From: Pseudomonas alliivorans
GTDB lineage: Bacteria; Pseudomonadota; Gammaproteobacteria; Pseudomonadales; Pseudomonadaceae
Reading direction: 5' to 3'
Length of the DNA stretch: 64,000 nt
Assembly: GCF_017826695.1 (NCBI RefSeq)
Contig: NZ_JAFFZW010000001.1
Coordinates: 1 to 64,000, forward strand
Position 1 is the first letter of the stretch; every line of letters begins with the position of its first letter. Shown in pieces: positions 63,608-64,000 of this stretch. A program made the translations under genes and the position numbers. The notes beneath the pieces are model-generated. The model ran no database searches, was not told the origin of the DNA, and worked only from the letters and a program-made list of their open reading frames with translations.

Positions 63608-64000
63608 TTACTGCGCGGGTACGGCCAGCCATTCACTCAGGGCCTGCTGATAAGCGCCTGTGGCTTTGCTCAGGTGCAGCCACTGATCGACGTAGGCTTT
63701 CCAGGCTACATCGTCGCGTGGCAGCAGGTAGGCCTTCTCGCCGTATTGCATGTAACGCGTCGGGTTGACTGCACACAGGCCGGGCATACGCTTCTGCTGA
63801 TAGAGCGCTTCCGAGGCGTCGGTGATCATCACGTCGGCCTTCTTGTCGAGCAGTTCCTGAAAGATGGTCTTGTTGTCATGGAACGCGATGGGTGCCTGAG
63901 GCAGATAGGCGCGAGCGAACGCCTCATTGGTGCCGCCAGCGGGCTCGATAAGGCGAACCGACGGTTTATTGATCTGCTCAATGGTCTGGTACAGCGCCTG
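63608..64000 (-). CDS. pheC: Cyclohexadienyl dehydratase / periplasmic solute-binding protein, C-terminal part
   Basis: The last 130 codons of a gene whose start is beyond the window. The segments PAGGTNEAFARAYLPQAPI, IFQELLDKKADVMITDASE, YQQKRMPGLCAVNP, YGEKAYLLPRDD and VDQWLHLSKATGAYQQALSEWL closely follow the PheC (periplasmic cyclohexadienyl dehydratase) pattern, a member of the family 3 binding-protein fold. PheC converts prephenate or arogenate to phenylpyruvate or phenylalanine. A plain amino-acid-binding protein is the alternative. Confidence 0.75.
   Translation of the reverse strand, partial: QALYQTIEQINKPSVRLIEPAGGTNEAFARAYLPQAPIAFHDNKTIFQELLDKKADVMITDASEALYQQKRMPGLCAVNPTRYMQYGEKAYLLPRDDVAWKAYVDQWLHLSKATGAYQQALSEWLAVPAQ

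Overview
The window looks like a chromosomal segment of a gamma-proteobacterial Pseudomonas, most like the P. syringae group. I infer this from gene content (Entner-Doudoroff/gts-oprB glucose block with hexR, cyoABCDE, a phhR-type regulator, Pseudomonas-restricted small families), the GC-rich codon use and the REP-like palindromes between genes. No rRNA, tRNA, CRISPR array, insertion sequence or integrase was seen.

Layout. (1) 1-13.9 kb, accessory surface block. A giant LEPR-XLL/DUF4347 repeat protein runs off the left edge, preceded by a sulfotransferase. Divergent from these are a phage-tail-collar (microcystin-dependent-like) protein and a small DUF6916-like protein. Facing them is a minus-strand operon with mostly overlapping or abutting genes: histidine kinase, CheY-like regulator, REC-PAS-GGDEF-EAL regulator, RND-type periplasmic adaptor, GAF-TM-HlyD protein, M50 protease-HlyD fusion with a PqqD-like N-terminus, and a GNAT acetyltransferase. 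I regard this as the best candidate for an undescribed system: a c-di-GMP-linked, protease-containing export or processing machine for a surface protein. (2) 14.1-16.7 kb: TyrR/PhhR-like sigma-54 activator, DUF5064 and DUF454 (YbaN) proteins.

(3) 17-34.4 kb, central glucose metabolism: gap-1 divergent from edd-glk-gltR-sensor kinase, then the glucose ABC transporter gtsABCD, porin oprB, an aldose-1-epimerase-like protein, hexR, and divergent zwf-pgl-eda. Glucose crosses OprB, is taken up by GtsABCD, phosphorylated by Glk, and passes through Zwf, Pgl, Edd and Eda to pyruvate and glyceraldehyde-3-phosphate, which Gap-1 oxidises. Two exact TTGT-N7-ACAA HexR sites lie between gap-1 and edd. AANAANAA Crc/Hfq-type motifs precede gltR, gtsA and oprB. 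(4) 34.4-43.4 kb: DUF3820, a DUF2383 stress-type protein behind a sigma-54-like promoter, a membrane diguanylate cyclase, and an RND efflux pair with a CusS/CopR-type two-component system.

(5) 43.7-50.2 kb: chaperone-usher fimbrial cluster with a very short pilin, a main pilin, chaperone, usher, second chaperone and tip-adhesin-like subunit. (6) 50.3-54.2 kb: small hypotheticals, YkgJ-type cysteine-cluster protein, GNAT, CheV and DsbB. (7) 54.6-59.5 kb: cytochrome bo3 ubiquinol oxidase operon cyoABCDE with a clear terminator. (8) 59.7-64 kb: a glycosyltransferase and a hexapeptide acetyltransferase, branched-chain aminotransferase ilvE, an unknown Cys/His-rich protein, and the C-terminal end of a PheC-like periplasmic cyclohexadienyl dehydratase/solute-binding protein running off the right edge.
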